Below, in pieces: positions 1 through 5,591 of a stretch of 9,001 nt of DNA. The first letter of the stretch is position 1. Each line of letters opens with the position of its first letter. The position numbers were made by a program, and so were the translations under genes. Source of the DNA: Actinomycetota bacterium (GTDB lineage: Bacteria; Actinomycetota; Nitriliruptoria; Euzebyales; Egibacteraceae). A model generated the notes under the pieces. The model was given only the letters and a program-made list of their open reading frames with translations, had not been told where the DNA came from and made no database searches. The stretch spans positions 1 to 9,001 of the forward strand of contig JAHWKQ010000077.1 in assembly GCA_019347785.1 (NCBI GenBank), written 5' to 3'.

Positions 1-736
1 GCGCCGCCGCCCATTCGTGCGCCCGGCGCAGGTCGAACACCTCCTGGCAGGCCAAGATGACGCCGCAGTAGACCTTCCCCGCGACGACCGCCGAGACCTC
101 CTCCGTGACCACCGCGATCATGGCCTCGTCGAGCAGAGTCAGTCCCTCGGCGGTCCTGCCCACCCGGACCAGCGACGTGCCTTGACCGAGCCGTCCCAGC
201 GTCACCAGGTCCGGCTCGCCGAAGCGGACGCCCACCTCGGCCGCTCGACCGAATGTGTCGTACGCGCTCCAGGGGTCGCCCGATTTCATGGTCCGCGTCG
301 CCACCGGGAGCAGCAGGTACCCCCGCTCCACACAGTCCAGCTGGTGGTCGTCGAGCAGCCGCTGTCCCCGGGCAAGCCAGCCGCCGGCGCGGGCCATCTC
401 CCCTCGGTTGAGCAACCCGAAGGTCAGCCAGAACGCGGACCGGACAGCCGCCACCACCTCCCCGCGGTCGAGAAGCTGCCGGTGCGCCCGCTCCCACGTC
501 GCGGCGGAAGCCTCGTCCTCACCAACCAGGTGCGCTGCGACCGCGAGTCGCTCGAGATCCTCCGGCGCCAGGGCCGTGTCGCGATCCGCCGCCGACAGCT
601 GTGCAAACGCCTCCCCCCAGTGGGAACGGTCGAAGGCGACACGACCCCGATCGAGAATCTCTGTCGTGCTGATGTGTCTACCTCCCGTGTGCGGGCTGTC
701 GTCTCCAAGGATCTTGTCCCACGACGACTGGCTCAT
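1..736 (-). CDS. LuxR-family transcriptional regulator with TPR-like repeats, N-terminal part (runs off the left edge)
   Basis: Translating the minus strand from an ATG at 736 gives an open frame to base 1 with no stop, about 245 residues. After some 24 residues it matches, as I recall it, the N-terminal half of a large actinobacterial LuxR family. Typical stretches are RGRVAFDRSHWGEAF, LAPEDLERLAVAAHLVGEDE, FGLLNRGEMARAGGWLARGQ and GEPDLVTLGRLGQG. In that family alpha-helical TPR-like repeats precede a C-terminal LuxR helix-turn-helix, which would lie outside the window, so DNA binding is inferred. The start is ambiguous. The ATG at 736 has no clear ribosome binding site and adds 21 residues unlike the family. 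Codon 22 is ATC at 673-671, it directly follows a strong GGGAGGT, and the next residues (STTEILDRG) look like a normal family N terminus. Its target and signal cannot be told from this part. Confidence 0.8.
   Translation of the reverse strand, partial: MSQSSWDKILGDDSPHTGGRHISTTEILDRGRVAFDRSHWGEAFAQLSAADRDTALAPEDLERLAVAAHLVGEDEASAATWERAHRQLLDRGEVVAAVRSAFWLTFGLLNRGEMARAGGWLARGQRLLDDHQLDCVERGYLLLPVATRTMKSGDPWSAYDTFGRAAEVGVRFGEPDLVTLGRLGQGTSLVRVGRTAEGLTLLDEAMIAVVTEEVSAVVAGKVYCGVILACQEVFDLRRAHEWAAA
671..686 (-). promoter_or_regulatory. Ribosome binding site (GGGAGGT) followed by an ATC codon, possible non-canonical start of the LuxR-type gene
   Basis: On the minus strand GGGAGGT (686-680) is followed after six bases by ATC (673-671) and then AGC ACG ACA GAG. 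The spacing is ideal for initiation, and the downstream peptide fits the usual start of the family (M-S-T-T-E-like). Either ATC is the real start, or an original ATG has mutated and translation now begins at the in-frame ATG at 736. A sequencing error at 671 is a third possibility. Confidence 0.5.
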
Positions 737-796
737 CAGGACGACGCCGCACCGTCACCGCCTGGGAACAGCAACGAGGAGAGGACAGGGCTTGGA

Positions 797-1087
797 GTAG
801 GCATCGACCGGGGCCGAAGACCCTCATGCGGTCGCGCTGGGCCGCCCCCGGCGACGGCGTCATCGAGGTGATCGAGGTGATGGCCTGCTGGTCCAGCAGC
901 TCGTGGACGCCTGCTACACCGTGCTGCCGGTCAACCGCGATCTGATCGCCCGACGGCGTGGACCCGCCCGCAAGACAGACGACCCCGAGGACGCCCGCAT
1001 CGCGTTCCTGCCGGCGCTGGACCGGTTCAGCGTCCTCAAGCCGCTGATCCCCCACGGCGATGTCGCGACCGAGCTTCGGCGTGTCGC
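797..1087 (+). pseudogene. IS110-family transposase relic (N-terminal DEDD/RuvC-like domain), frameshifted and internally deleted
   Basis: Three frames carry pieces of one IS110-type transposase. VGID is at 797-808. After about one extra base, GAEDPHAVAL follows in the next frame from 810. GVIEV, part of the conserved acidic block, lies near 856-870 in a third frame. The longest piece, DGLLVQQLVDACYTVLPVN then RRRGPARKTDDPEDARIA and LDRFSVLKPLIPHGD, runs from about 879 to 1080. In intact relatives roughly 50 residues separate the AEDHHAVAL and IEV blocks; here only a few do, so there is an internal deletion as well as frameshifts. Similarity stops near 1087 and the C-terminal serine (transposase) domain is absent. 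The element cannot encode an active transposase. A GTG-initiated frame at 903-1160 is open but is only part of this relic. Confidence 0.85.
862..879 (+). repeat. Tandem 9-bp duplication ATCGAGGTG x2 inside the IS110 relic
   Basis: ATCGAGGTG occurs twice back to back at 862-870 and 871-879, exactly where the IS110 acidic block (IEV) should continue into DGLLV. It falls at a frame change, so it looks like a slippage or deletion-repair scar in the decaying transposase. Confidence 0.7.
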
Positions 1088-1138
1088 TCATGGAGAGCCA
1101 TCCTCTCTGGCGGATGGTAGTCCTGACACGCTCCATGA
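1088..1138. repeat. Nested inverted repeats in unassigned sequence after the IS110 relic
   Basis: Outer arms TCATGGAG (1088-1095) and CTCCATGA (1131-1138) are perfect reverse complements. Inside them CCATCC (1098-1103) and GGATGG (1112-1117) form a second perfect pair with an 8-nt loop. Together they could fold into a bulged hairpin. The repeats begin where transposase similarity ends. I recognise no protein in 1088-1239 on either strand, so this may be an IS end, a remnant of non-coding IS sequence, or chance. Confidence 0.45.
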
Positions 1139-1177
1139 TGACGCCATCGCGGCGGCATGAACACGACCGTCTCACTG

Positions 1178-1224
1178 AGCTACGAGCACTGACCTGGGGT
1201 CTCCCGAGCCAGCTACGAGCCAGC
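1178..1224. repeat. Short direct repeats near the broken end of the truncated CPBP gene
   Basis: AGCTACGAGC occurs at 1178-1187 and again at 1211-1220. Overlapping the second copy, GAGCCAGC occurs at 1206-1213 and 1217-1224 with three bases between. The repeats lie 15-60 bp from the end of the truncated CPBP gene (1240) and may mark the rearrangement that joined the two broken genes. Confidence 0.4.
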
Positions 1225-1239
1225 ATGTCGTCGACGATC

Positions 1240-1455
1240 TTAGGATCCCCGCAGCATGACCACCAACGTCACCAGCAGCTTGGATGGGTCCAGCGGCGCC
1301 CCGACCAGCAGCGGGATGATGAACGCGGGCCAGGCGATGGCGAGCACGATCGCGACGAACGTCGCCACGGGCCGGGCCCGGGCGAGGGACCGGATCCGTC
1401 CGGTCCGTCCGGACCAACGGACCGGCGGCTCGAGGGGGGTGCCTGCTGTCGTCAT
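1240..1455 (-). pseudogene. CPBP-family intramembrane metalloprotease, 3'-truncated fragment (71 codons)
   Basis: The ATG at 1455 is preceded by GAGGAG seven bases upstream, so translation initiation looks intact. The 71-residue product has a polar N terminus of about 28 residues. A hydrophobic segment follows (PVATFVAIVLAIAWPAFIIP), then GAPLDPSKLLVTLVVML, then RGS and a stop. This is the layout of the first two transmembrane segments of CPBP (Abi/CAAX) proteins, which are normally over 220 residues. The EExxxR, FxxxH and HxxxN motifs would lie further on and are missing. Similarity appears to end near 1250, about 160 bp from the IS110 relic, so loss of the rest by IS-linked rearrangement is the simplest reading. 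The fragment could still be translated as a small membrane peptide. Assignment rests on a short hydrophobic region. Confidence 0.6.
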
Positions 1456-1609
1456 TGCCGAACTCCTCGATTCTCGCAACCGCTGTCGTACCGCCACGAC
1501 CCTCGGGTGTCCCCGGCGCACCCTCGCCGATCCTGTCTAGCCACCCTGCCGTGGTCAGCTGAAATGGCAGTCCGGCGGTGCAAGTGCGGGAGGCTCCGAA
1601 TCGAGCTCT
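1456..1609. other. Intergenic gap between the ClpP-like gene and the truncated CPBP gene
   Basis: About 155 bp lie between the ClpP-like stop and the start of the truncated CPBP gene, both on the minus strand. No clear -35/-10 pair and no strong terminator is visible; the only dyad near the ClpP-like stop is a short GGAG/CTCC. The truncated gene may be read from the ClpP-like unit or from a weak promoter here. Confidence 0.4.
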
Positions 1610-2275
1610 CTAGCCCCCAGGCCCCAGCAGCTCGTGCACGAGGCCGTAGTCGCGGGCCTGCGGGGCGGTAAGGATCCGGCCTGTCCTCATGTCGTCGGCG
1701 ACCCTGTCCAGGGACTGACCCGTCGCCTCGGCCAGGCGGGCGTGCAGGTGGGCGAGCTGCCGGTGGATGGCCTCGGCGCCGGCGGCGATCTCCTCGGAGC
1801 GGCCGTCGAGGGTGGCGCGTGGCTCGCTCAGCCGGAACACGGCGTGGGGGTACGCGAGACGGTGTCCGGCCGCGAGGAACGGCGCCACCGCGGGTCCGCC
1901 CAGTGTGCCCCGGGCGACCGCGTCGACGGACACGGTGGCCAGGTCGACCGTGTCCGCCAGCGCCAGCGCGGCATCCAGGTCGCCGTCCGGGCAGGACAGA
2001 TGCAATCGGATCCCCCCGTCGCCCTCGGCGTTGAGCATCATGATCTGCGCCGCGGCGTGGGTCGCGGCCTCGGCCGTCAGCACGCCGTTGACCAAGACGA
2101 TGCGCTGGCCCAACAGCGCCGCGAACACGTCGTGTTCCCGGGGGAGGTCCTCTGGCACCGGGACGAGTGGGACCGGCGGCCGGTGGGGCCCCGGCGGTCC
2201 TGGGGCGGGGGTTGGCCGGTCGGGCCGCCAGGGCGGCGGGATCTCCGGGGGACCGGGCCATGTGGGCTGGTTCAC
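1610..2275 (-). CDS. ClpP-fold protein lacking the catalytic triad (pseudo-protease), partner of the adjacent XRE regulator
   Basis: The GTG start (2275-2273) overlaps the XRE gene's TGA as GTGA, so the two are translationally coupled. The product is 221 residues. Residues 1-48 are rich in proline, replacing the ClpP N-terminal region that contacts ClpX/ClpA. Residues about 50-217 follow the ClpP fold: FAALLGQRIVLVNGVL, AAQIMMLNAEG, IRLHLSCPDGDLDAALALAD, FLAAGHRLAYPHAVFRL, LAEATGQSLDRVADDM, LTAPQARDYGLVHELL. The active-site positions differ. The nucleophile region GQAASMG reads GTLGGPA (123-129), with no Ser. The His of xxIHQP is replaced in FRLSEP (Leu149/Ser150). The Asp region reads RTGR, with Gly199. 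The oxyanion segment SPGGS reads CPDGD. Peptidase activity is therefore unlikely. I recall similar ClpP-like proteins beside XRE genes in other actinobacteria. Its role is unknown; a scaffold, or a modulator of true ClpP rings, is a guess. Confidence 0.8.
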   Translation of the reverse strand: MNQPTWPGPPEIPPPWRPDRPTPAPGPPGPHRPPVPLVPVPEDLPREHDVFAALLGQRIVLVNGVLTAEAATHAAAQIMMLNAEGDGGIRLHLSCPDGDLDAALALADTVDLATVSVDAVARGTLGGPAVAPFLAAGHRLAYPHAVFRLSEPRATLDGRSEEIAAGAEAIHRQLAHLHARLAEATGQSLDRVADDMRTGRILTAPQARDYGLVHELLGPGG

Positions 2276-2553
2276 GGCCGCGGGGAGACCCGATCGTCGG
2301 CACGCAGCCGCCACTCGATCCGCCGCCGGACGGCGGCTGCGTACCGCTCCAGGGTCGACAGCCGTACGTCCTTGCCGGCCGACTCGATCCGTGCCACCAC
2401 GGACTGTGAGGTGCCCATCCTCGCCGCGACAGCAGTCTGGGACAGACCCTCCTGCCGGCGCGCCGACACCAGCTGGTCGACCACCCGTCGCCGGCGCTCG
2501 GCCATCTCACGGAACCCCGGAAAGGCTGGGGGTCCGGAACGTCCTGCGTTCAT
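2272..2553 (-). CDS. XRE-family helix-turn-helix transcriptional regulator
   Basis: This 93-residue protein has a Cro/C1-type helix-turn-helix at about residues 27-75. LVSARRQEGLSQTAVAARMG gives helices 1-2, TSQSVVARIES the recognition helix, and VRLSTLERYAAAV the closing helices. The first 20 residues (PPAFPGFREMAERR) form a short N-terminal extension. The C terminus is short and basic and lacks an obvious sensory domain. It starts at the ATG at 2553. No Shine-Dalgarno sequence precedes that ATG, but a promoter is placed so that transcription would begin at or next to it, consistent with leaderless expression. It is the first gene of a two-gene unit with the ClpP-like protein, whose GTG overlaps its stop. 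A perfect palindrome covers its -10 box and start codon, which suggests it represses itself; that is inference. Confidence 0.9.
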   Translation of the reverse strand: MNAGRSGPPAFPGFREMAERRRRVVDQLVSARRQEGLSQTAVAARMGTSQSVVARIESAGKDVRLSTLERYAAAVRRRIEWRLRADDRVSPRP

Positions 2554-2567
2554 AGCAGTGATGCTAT
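2552..2567. promoter_or_regulatory. 16-bp perfect palindrome (ATAGCA-N4-TGCTAT) over the XRE start codon, candidate autoregulatory operator
   Basis: Read on the minus strand, ATAGCA-TCAC-TGCTAT has perfect 6-bp arms. The left arm overlaps the -10 hexamer TAGCAT and the right arm ends inside the ATG of the XRE gene. The site is AT-rich amid very GC-rich DNA. A small XRE dimer bound here would block transcription start directly. Binding by this XRE protein is inferred from position. Confidence 0.6.
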
Positions 2568-2588
2568 CTCTTATCGGTACTAGGTCAA
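2561..2588 (-). promoter_or_regulatory. Sigma-70-type promoter of the XRE/ClpP-like unit, probably leaderless
   Basis: On the minus strand, -35 TTGACC (2588-2583) and -10 TAGCAT (2566-2561) are separated by 16 bp. Seven bases after the -10 comes the A of the XRE ATG, so the predicted transcript starts at or beside the start codon. The absence of any ribosome binding site agrees with this. The -35 lies 16 bp past the stop of the upstream CPBP gene, so the unit need not depend on read-through. Confidence 0.6.
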
Positions 2589-2604
2589 GGACTCTCCCTC
2601 GGCG

Positions 2605-3423
2605 TCAGGCGGGTGGCGCGCCCAGGCGCCGGTCGCGGGCCAGTAGCGCCCCGGCGCCCAGGGCGAGCACGACCGTGAAGACCGTGAAGGGCCGCGTGTC
2701 GCCCTGTGACGCCAGCAGCCACGGGAACAGCACGCCGGCGGTGAAGTTGACCGCCGCGTGCGCCAGGACGGCGACGAGCACCCGGCCGCCGCTGGCGTTG
2801 TAGGCCCAGGCGAACAGCACCGACAGGGCGAGCACCCACAGCAGGAACCACCCTGGTGGCAGCCGTGACTGCCACGAGGGGCCGATGAGGAACAGCGGAA
2901 CGTGCCACAGCGCCCAGATCGCGCCGAGCACGACGCTGGCCCAGGCCGGGGACAGCAGGGCCTGCAGGCGGGGCAGGGCGAAACCGCGCCAGCCGGGCTC
3001 CTGACCGAGCGGTCCGCCGCCGACCATCCCGGCGAGGAAGGCCGGGAACAGCGCGGGCCAGGGCACGGCCGGCCCCGTCACGCTCGAGGCGTCCACGGCG
3101 AGCGCCACGGGGAGTACCACCAGCCCCGCCGCCACGGGCCCGAGCAGCGCCGACGCGTACACCCCCACGGGGGTCGGGCCCCGCGGGCGGCTGCGCCAGG
3201 CCCGGCGCACGCTCAAGGATCGCCCGGCGCGGCGGGTGACGGCCAGGGCGGCCACGGAGGGGCCGAAGGCGCCCAGCAGCACGAGCGTCACGACCGCGCC
3301 GTCCGGGACGAGGGCCTGCAGGGCGATGGTCACCAGCCACACGCTCCACGACAGGGCATAGGCCAGCAGGAAGAACGCGGGGAGCTCCTCGCGCGCCCCC
3401 AGCCGCGGCTCCTGCATCGCCAT
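2605..3423 (-). CDS. CPBP-family (CAAX/Rce1-like) intramembrane metalloprotease homologue, full length
   Basis: This 272-residue multi-pass membrane protein has about seven or eight hydrophobic segments. All three CPBP motif regions are present. GPLGQEPGWRGFALPRLQ (137-154) carries motif 1, ALWHVPLFLIG carries the motif 2 His174, and AHAAVNFTAG carries His222 and Asn226. In Rce1-type enzymes motif 1 is EExxxR and the first Glu is the general base; here that residue is Gln141, followed by Glu142 and Arg146. The protein may be a variant or inactive enzyme. Family members cleave prenylated or other membrane substrates or act in bacteriocin immunity; no substrate is visible here. The ATG at 3423 has GGGAG seven bases upstream; an internal ATG at 3417 is less well served. 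It is divergent from the scramblase-tldD-tldE operon and 51 bp ahead of the XRE gene. Confidence 0.9.
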   Translation of the reverse strand: MAMQEPRLGAREELPAFFLLAYALSWSVWLVTIALQALVPDGAVVTLVLLGAFGPSVAALAVTRRAGRSLSVRRAWRSRPRGPTPVGVYASALLGPVAAGLVVLPVALAVDASSVTGPAVPWPALFPAFLAGMVGGGPLGQEPGWRGFALPRLQALLSPAWASVVLGAIWALWHVPLFLIGPSWQSRLPPGWFLLWVLALSVLFAWAYNASGGRVLVAVLAHAAVNFTAGVLFPWLLASQGDTRPFTVFTVVLALGAGALLARDRRLGAPPA

Positions 3424-3559
3424 GTGCCGTCTCCCTCGATGCCGTCCGTCCGGGTGCCGCCTGTGAACCTATCCGGGCTAAGGTTGCCCCGGCCGCAGGT
3501 GTGGGCTCCGGCGGGACCCTCCCAGGGCGGCCCACCGACCGGGACGGAAGGGCGATCAC
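3424..3559. promoter_or_regulatory. Divergent intergenic region with possible promoters for the CPBP gene and the scramblase-tldDE operon
   Basis: Two -10-like hexamers face opposite ways: TAGGTT on the minus strand (3471-3466) and TAAGGT on the plus strand (3479-3484). They lie in a dyad with perfect 5-bp arms AACCT/AGGTT (3466-3485). Neither has a convincing -35, so the promoters are tentative, but they are the only AT-richer stretch between the two divergent starts. A shared regulator of both directions is possible. Confidence 0.3.
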
Positions 3560-4165
3560 ATGGCGCCGTCGGGTTCGCAGCGCCTGCTCAACGAGTCGAC
3601 GCTGATCGTGCGCCAGAAGACGAAGCTGTTCGAGCTGCGCAACGAGTACGGGATCTTCGACGCCCAGGGACGCCGGCTCGGCTCGATCGCGCAGGTCAGA
3701 CAGTCATTGCTCACCGTGCTCACCCGGGTCGCCGGCGACTGGGACGTCGCCCTGCCGGTCACGTTGGAGGTCCGTGACGCCGGCGGGGGCCCGGTGCTGC
3801 TCCTGCGCAAGCCGTGGTTTCGCAGGACGATGTGGGTCGAGCGCCCCGACGGCGCCCAGGTCGGCTCCATCGGCAAGCAGGTGCGCATGGGCAGGGCACG
3901 GTTCACGCTCTGGGACCCGACCGGCATCGAGGTCGGCGAGGTCCGCGCCGAGAACTGGCGGGCCAAGGACTTCGCCGTCCTGGGCACCCACGGTCAGGAG
4001 GTCGCGCGCGTCGCCAAGCAGTGGGGCGGCCTGGCGCGCGAGATGTTCACCGACGCCGACCACTACGTCGTTCGGCTCGAGCCGTCGACGATGGAGCCGG
4101 TGCGCAGCCTGGCGCTGAGCGCGGCCCTGGCCATCGACCTGATCATGAAGCAGAAGGACACGTGA
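3560..4165 (+). CDS. Scramblase / LURP-one-related (Tubby-like fold) protein
   Basis: The 201-residue product reads LIVRQKTKLFELRNEYGIFDAQGRRLG at its N terminus. It then has repeated short beta-strand units with Asp/Gly turns: LEVRDAGGGPVLLLRKPW, MWVERPDGAQVGSI, FTLWDPTGIEVGEVRAENWRAKDFAVLGTHGQEVARV. Next comes the WGGLAREMFTDADHYVVRL block, and the protein ends in a hydrophobic helix (SLALSAALAIDLIMKQ). This is the bacterial phospholipid-scramblase/LURP-one layout, a 12-stranded barrel around a hydrophobic helix. Bacterial members have no settled function, and lipid scrambling should not be assumed. GGAAGGG lies about nine bases ahead of the ATG. Its TGA shares the A of the tldD ATG (TGATG), so it is the first gene of a coupled operon with tldD and tldE. 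No signal peptide is seen, so a cytoplasmic or membrane-surface location is likely. Confidence 0.85.
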   Translation: MAPSGSQRLLNESTLIVRQKTKLFELRNEYGIFDAQGRRLGSIAQVRQSLLTVLTRVAGDWDVALPVTLEVRDAGGGPVLLLRKPWFRRTMWVERPDGAQVGSIGKQVRMGRARFTLWDPTGIEVGEVRAENWRAKDFAVLGTHGQEVARVAKQWGGLAREMFTDADHYVVRLEPSTMEPVRSLALSAALAIDLIMKQKDT

Positions 4166-5568
4166 TGCGCGATGGCGCCGACCTCCTGGACGACGCTGAC
4201 GTCGCCGCGGTCCTGCGGTCGGCCCTGGCGACGGGCGGGGGATTCGCTGAGGTGTACGCCGAGCACCGTCAGGGCCGGTCCCTGCGGCTGGAGGACGCCA
4301 AGGTCGAGGAGGTGACGAGCGGGGTCGACCGCGGGGCGGGGGTCCGGGTCGTGCGCGACGGCCGGACCGCGTACGCGTACACCAACGTGTTGACGCGCGC
4401 CTCGCTGGAGGAGGCCGCGGCGGTCGCCGCCGCGGGCGTCGGCGGGCAGGCCCGGACACGGGTCGCCGACCTCGTCACGGTCCGTCCGCCGGTGACCCAC
4501 CCGCCGGCGCGCGACCCGTTCGAGGCTGACCGCCCGTGGCTGGTCGACGTCGTCACCCGGGCCGACGAGGCCGCGCGCTCGGTGGCCCCGAGCGTGCGGC
4601 AGGCCACGGTCCGCTGGGCCGACAGCCACCAGGACGTGCTGGTGGCCAACTCCGAGGGCCACCGGTCGACCGAGCGGCGGATCCGCTGCCGCATCGTCGT
4701 GCAGGTCGTCGCCGCCCGTGACGGCGTGGTCCAGACCGGCATGGAGAGCCCCGGCGGATCGGTCGGGCTCGAGCTGCTCGACGAGCACCCTCCCGAGCGG
4801 GTCGGCCGCCTGGCCGCGCAACGGGCGGTGGAGATGCTCGATGCCGAGCCGGCGCCCGCCGGGGAGCTGGCCGTCGTGCTCGGGCCCGGCAGTGGGGGGG
4901 TGCTGTTCCACGAGGCATGCGGGCACGGCATGGAGGCGGACCTGGTCGCCAGGGGCGCGAGCGTGTACGCCGGCAGGCGGGGTGAGCGGGTCGGCACCGC
5001 GGCGCTGACGGGGGTGGACGACGCGACCGTACTGGGCGGATGGGGCAGCTTCGGCTTCGACGACGAGGGCACGCCGGCCCAGCGCACCGTGCTGTTCGAC
5101 GACGGCGTGTGCACCGACTACCTCACCGACCGTCTGCGCGCCCGGGAGCTGGAGCTGCCGCGCTCCGGCAACGGCCGCCGCCAGTCCTACGCGCACCTGC
5201 CGGTGCCGCGGATGACCAACACGTTCATCCTGCCCGGCGCCGACGACCCCGCCGAGATCGTCCGCGGGGTCCGCCGTGGCGTCTACTGCGACGAGCTGGG
5301 CGGGGGCCAGGTCGACACGACCTCCGGGGACTTCGTCTTCGGGGTGGCCCAGGCGCACATGATCGAGAACGGCCGGCTGACCCGCCCGATCCGGGGCGCC
5401 AACCTCGTCGGCGACGGCCCCACCGTGCTCGCCCGCATCGAGGGGATCGGCTCCGACTTCGGCATGCGCCAGGGCGTGTGCGGCAAGGAGGGCCAGGGCG
5501 TGCCCGCGGGCCTGGGCAACCCAACGCTGCTGGTCGGGCGGCTCACCGTGGGCGGCACGTCGCGGTGA
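4165..5568 (+). CDS. tldD: TldD, metallopeptidase subunit of the TldD/TldE protease
   Basis: TldD is the metal-carrying half of the TldD/TldE heterodimer. In Escherichia coli this protease trims unfolded peptides, removes the microcin B17 leader and degrades CcdA. The product is 467 residues (E. coli about 481). The metal site is HEACGH at 249-254 (HExxxH) within GVLFHEACGHGMEADL. Cys439 in GVCGKEGQGVPAGLGNPTL matches the third ligand near the C terminus. Other family blocks are RLEDAKVEEVTSGVDRGAGVRVV, GWGSFGFDDEGTPAQRTVLF, PRMTNTFILPG and CDELGGGQVDTTSGDFVFGV. The ATG at 4165 overlaps the scramblase stop by one base and has AAGGA six bases upstream; an adjacent in-frame GTG at 4162 is a less likely start. 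All key residues are present, so the enzyme should be active with TldE. The substrate in this organism is unknown. Confidence 0.95.
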   Translation: MRDGADLLDDADVAAVLRSALATGGGFAEVYAEHRQGRSLRLEDAKVEEVTSGVDRGAGVRVVRDGRTAYAYTNVLTRASLEEAAAVAAAGVGGQARTRVADLVTVRPPVTHPPARDPFEADRPWLVDVVTRADEAARSVAPSVRQATVRWADSHQDVLVANSEGHRSTERRIRCRIVVQVVAARDGVVQTGMESPGGSVGLELLDEHPPERVGRLAAQRAVEMLDAEPAPAGELAVVLGPGSGGVLFHEACGHGMEADLVARGASVYAGRRGERVGTAALTGVDDATVLGGWGSFGFDDEGTPAQRTVLFDDGVCTDYLTDRLRARELELPRSGNGRRQSYAHLPVPRMTNTFILPGADDPAEIVRGVRRGVYCDELGGGQVDTTSGDFVFGVAQAHMIENGRLTRPIRGANLVGDGPTVLARIEGIGSDFGMRQGVCGKEGQGVPAGLGNPTLLVGRLTVGGTSR

Positions 5569-5591
5569 GGCCCGCACGAGGGGACGAGGAC

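Noticed and set aside
17..871. Long plus-strand open frame of 284 codons
   Set aside because: Its protein is Arg/His/Gln-rich with no recognisable blocks, while the opposite strand gives a coherent TPR-LuxR protein. It is a GC-driven shadow.
903..1160. GTG-started 85-codon frame as an intact small gene
   Set aside because: It is the central part of the IS110 transposase relic. Earlier blocks of the same protein lie in other frames and the C terminus is missing.
678..1226. Minus-strand open frame of 182 codons across the IS110 relic
   Set aside because: It is antisense to recognisable IS110 pieces and resembles no family. Its MERVRTTIRQRG start looks protein-like but has no support beyond that.
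1452..2510. Minus-strand frame of 352 codons over the ClpP-like and XRE genes
   Set aside because: It is very Arg/Pro/Gly-rich and out of frame with both recognised genes, so it is a shadow.
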